Shown: one piece after another, positions 6,746-7,870 of the stretch | Layout: the number at the start of each line of letters is the position of its first letter | How positions within the stretch are numbered: the stretch's first letter is position 1 | Assembly (NCBI GenBank): GCA_028293225.1 | Contig: JAQGPE010000445.1 | Location: 1 to 7,870 of the forward strand | Direction of reading: 5' to 3' | Origin: Akkermansiaceae bacterium | GTDB taxonomy: Bacteria; Verrucomicrobiota; Verrucomicrobiia; Verrucomicrobiales; Akkermansiaceae | DNA: 7,870 nt | Notes under the pieces: generated by a model | Told to the model about the DNA's origin: nothing | Database searches by the model: none | The model's input: only the letters and a program-made list of their open reading frames with translations | Made by a program: the position numbers and the translations under genes

Positions 6746-7870
6746 GTGAAGACCTCCACTTCCTCTGCACTCATCGCCGTCACCGCCATCGCATTCTTCT
6801 GCATCGGCCGGAGCAGCAAACCCGGCGCCGCCGCCTCTGACGAATCGAGCGCTCCCGGCCCTCGCCCGTCCTCTTCCAACTCTTCCACCGCCTCGCTGCG
6901 CCCCCAGCAGCCGGGCGCCAAGCCGTCCTCCAAGGTCTCCAACTCCCTGGAGCGCATCCCCGTCGAGCGGGCCCGGCAACTGACTTCCCAGGAACGCCTC
7001 GGCCTGATCGAAAAGGGCGCGCTGGTCTATGACAGCGGCAAGCAGGCCGATCTCCTCTGCGGCGTCATCGCCACTCTCACCAAGGACGACATCGGCCAAG
7101 CCGTCGGACTCCTGGCGGCCGCGCAGGACCGCGGCAATTTCTGCTCCCAGGCCGTCTGGGACGCCATCTGGACCCAGTGGGGCCGGGTCGATCCCGAAGG
7201 CGTGCTGAAGGTCTTCAACGACAAGCCGGTCGGAAAATCCCGCGCCGACGACCGCCACCTGATGGCCGGCTGGTGGGAGACCGATCCCGCGGGCGCTCTG
7301 GCCTGGGCCCAGGAGCCGAAGCAGACGCAGCACGATGCCGTGGCTGCCTCGCTGGCACTCACCAACAGCGCCGGCGGTGACCCGAAAAAGCTGGAGCAGA
7401 TCATGCTCGGCATGCCCGCCGGAGATGCTCGCCTCAAGGAATGCCTCCGGGATTACCTCGACCTCGCCAGCATGACTCCGGAGTCGGCTGCCACCCCGGC
7501 GCAGACCTATGATCAGTTGCCCGCCGGACTCAGGGATACCGCCTGGCCGGTCATCCTCCAGCGCATGAGCTACACGGATCCCGACGGCGCAGCGGCCTGG
7601 CTGTCCCAGCACGCCACCGACGCCGTCTACGATCCCCAGGCCTCCTTCCAGGTGGTCCAGCGCATGACCAGTCAAAATCCGAAAGCCGCACTCGAGCTGG
7701 CCGTCTCGCTGCCGCAGTCGGACGACACCGTCAATTTGACCGGCTTCGCGATCTCGCGCTGGGCCTCTTCGGACCGCAACGCAGCCGTTGCCTGGCTGGA
7801 GGCCCAGCCCGCCGACAGCGTCCTGGCAAAGCAGTATCTCCCTGGCCTCAAAGGAGCCTCGGGCAGGAAC
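6746..7870 (+). CDS. Exported helical-repeat protein of unknown function (3' end outside window)
   Basis: The frame is open for 375 codons from the GTG at 6746 to the edge. I do not recognise a named family. The N-terminus (K-T-S, hydrophobic residues about 8-20, then G-R-S-S-K) is a signal peptide, possibly cut near A-A-A30, or a membrane anchor; C19 is not in a lipobox. A Ser/Pro/Ala-rich linker follows (about 23-66), then a structured part with a motif recurring every 31-34 residues: W145-x3-D-P, W176-x3-D-P, D212-P, M243-T-P, M274-x3-D-P, M307-x3-N-P and W339-x3-D-R, often followed by [GA]-A-x-x-W. This looks like an alpha-solenoid acting outside the cytoplasm, perhaps for protein binding. 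The GTG start lacks a Shine-Dalgarno and is the least certain point; periodicity and the signal support the frame. No catalytic motif is seen. Confidence 0.8.
   Translation, partial: MKTSTSSALIAVTAIAFFCIGRSSKPGAAASDESSAPGPRPSSSNSSTASLRPQQPGAKPSSKVSNSLERIPVERARQLTSQERLGLIEKGALVYDSGKQADLLCGVIATLTKDDIGQAVGLLAAAQDRGNFCSQAVWDAIWTQWGRVDPEGVLKVFNDKPVGKSRADDRHLMAGWWETDPAGALAWAQEPKQTQHDAVAASLALTNSAGGDPKKLEQIMLGMPAGDARLKECLRDYLDLASMTPESAATPAQTYDQLPAGLRDTAWPVILQRMSYTDPDGAAAWLSQHATDAVYDPQASFQVVQRMTSQNPKAALELAVSLPQSDDTVNLTGFAISRWASSDRNAAVAWLEAQPADSVLAKQYLPGLKGASGRN
7178..7870 (+). repeat. Degenerate 31-34-residue repeat array in the exported protein
   Basis: Codons for the central Asp/Asn/Thr of successive units fall at residues 149, 180, 212, 244, 278, 311 and 343, giving spacings of 31, 32, 32, 34, 33 and 32. 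The best-kept units read W-E-T-D-P-A-G-A-L-A-W-A (176-188 region), Y-T-D-P-D-G-A-A-A-W-L (276-286) and S-S-D-R-N-A-A-V-A-W-L (341-351). The repeat is visible in protein but not in DNA, so it is old and not a recent tandem duplication. The array continues to the window edge. Confidence 0.65.

Noticed and set aside
6716..7675. 319-codon minus-strand open frame opposite the repeat protein
   Set aside because: The plus frame has a signal sequence, regular repeats and no stop to the edge; the minus frame is Gly-rich without recognisable features.

Overview
The window is GC-rich and gene-dense and most likely comes from a member of the Verrucomicrobiota. Two features suggest this, both judged from memory of the phylum rather than a search. 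The secreted beta-lactamase-fold protein ends in a tail of the type seen in verrucomicrobial exported proteins (Y-Q-L-Q-R-S-P-D-L-x-N-W ... F-F-R-V-R). The right-hand protein is built of W-x3-D-P-x-[GA]-A-x-x-W repeats that I associate with this phylum. Several genes also seem to start with GTG and lack a good Shine-Dalgarno sequence.

Left part (1-2956): an RND multidrug-efflux locus. A lipoprotein membrane-fusion adaptor and an AcrB-type inner-membrane pump lie in that order on the minus strand, 25 bp apart. The window edge cuts the pump after 337 residues. Transcribed divergently is an AcrR/TtgR-like TetR repressor. The 117-bp gap between adaptor and repressor holds a 20-bp near-perfect palindrome, with a partial copy of its left half exactly 20 bp further on. 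This is the layout expected of a local repressor controlling both its own gene and the pump. No outer-membrane factor is visible; it may lie beyond the left edge.

Middle (2963-5578): recF, the recombination-repair ATPase, is on the minus strand and converges on the tetR gene with only 6 bp between stop codons. Divergent from recF is a secreted or lipid-anchored serine beta-lactamase/penicillin-binding-protein-like hydrolase with intact SxxK, YxN and HTG motifs. The gap between them carries two GC-rich inverted repeats.

Right part (5623-7870): a DeoR/YafY-type HTH-WYL regulator follows the hydrolase closely on the same strand. After a 142-bp gap comes the start of an exported protein whose visible C-terminal part is a regular solenoid of about seven 31-34-residue repeats. 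It runs off the right edge.

Efflux pump, TetR repressor, serine hydrolase and WYL regulator together look like an envelope or drug-stress neighbourhood around a housekeeping gene, but nothing shows that they act as one system. No RNA gene, CRISPR array, transposase or phage gene was seen. The least explained items are the repeat protein at the right edge and the operator arrangement in the efflux intergenic region.
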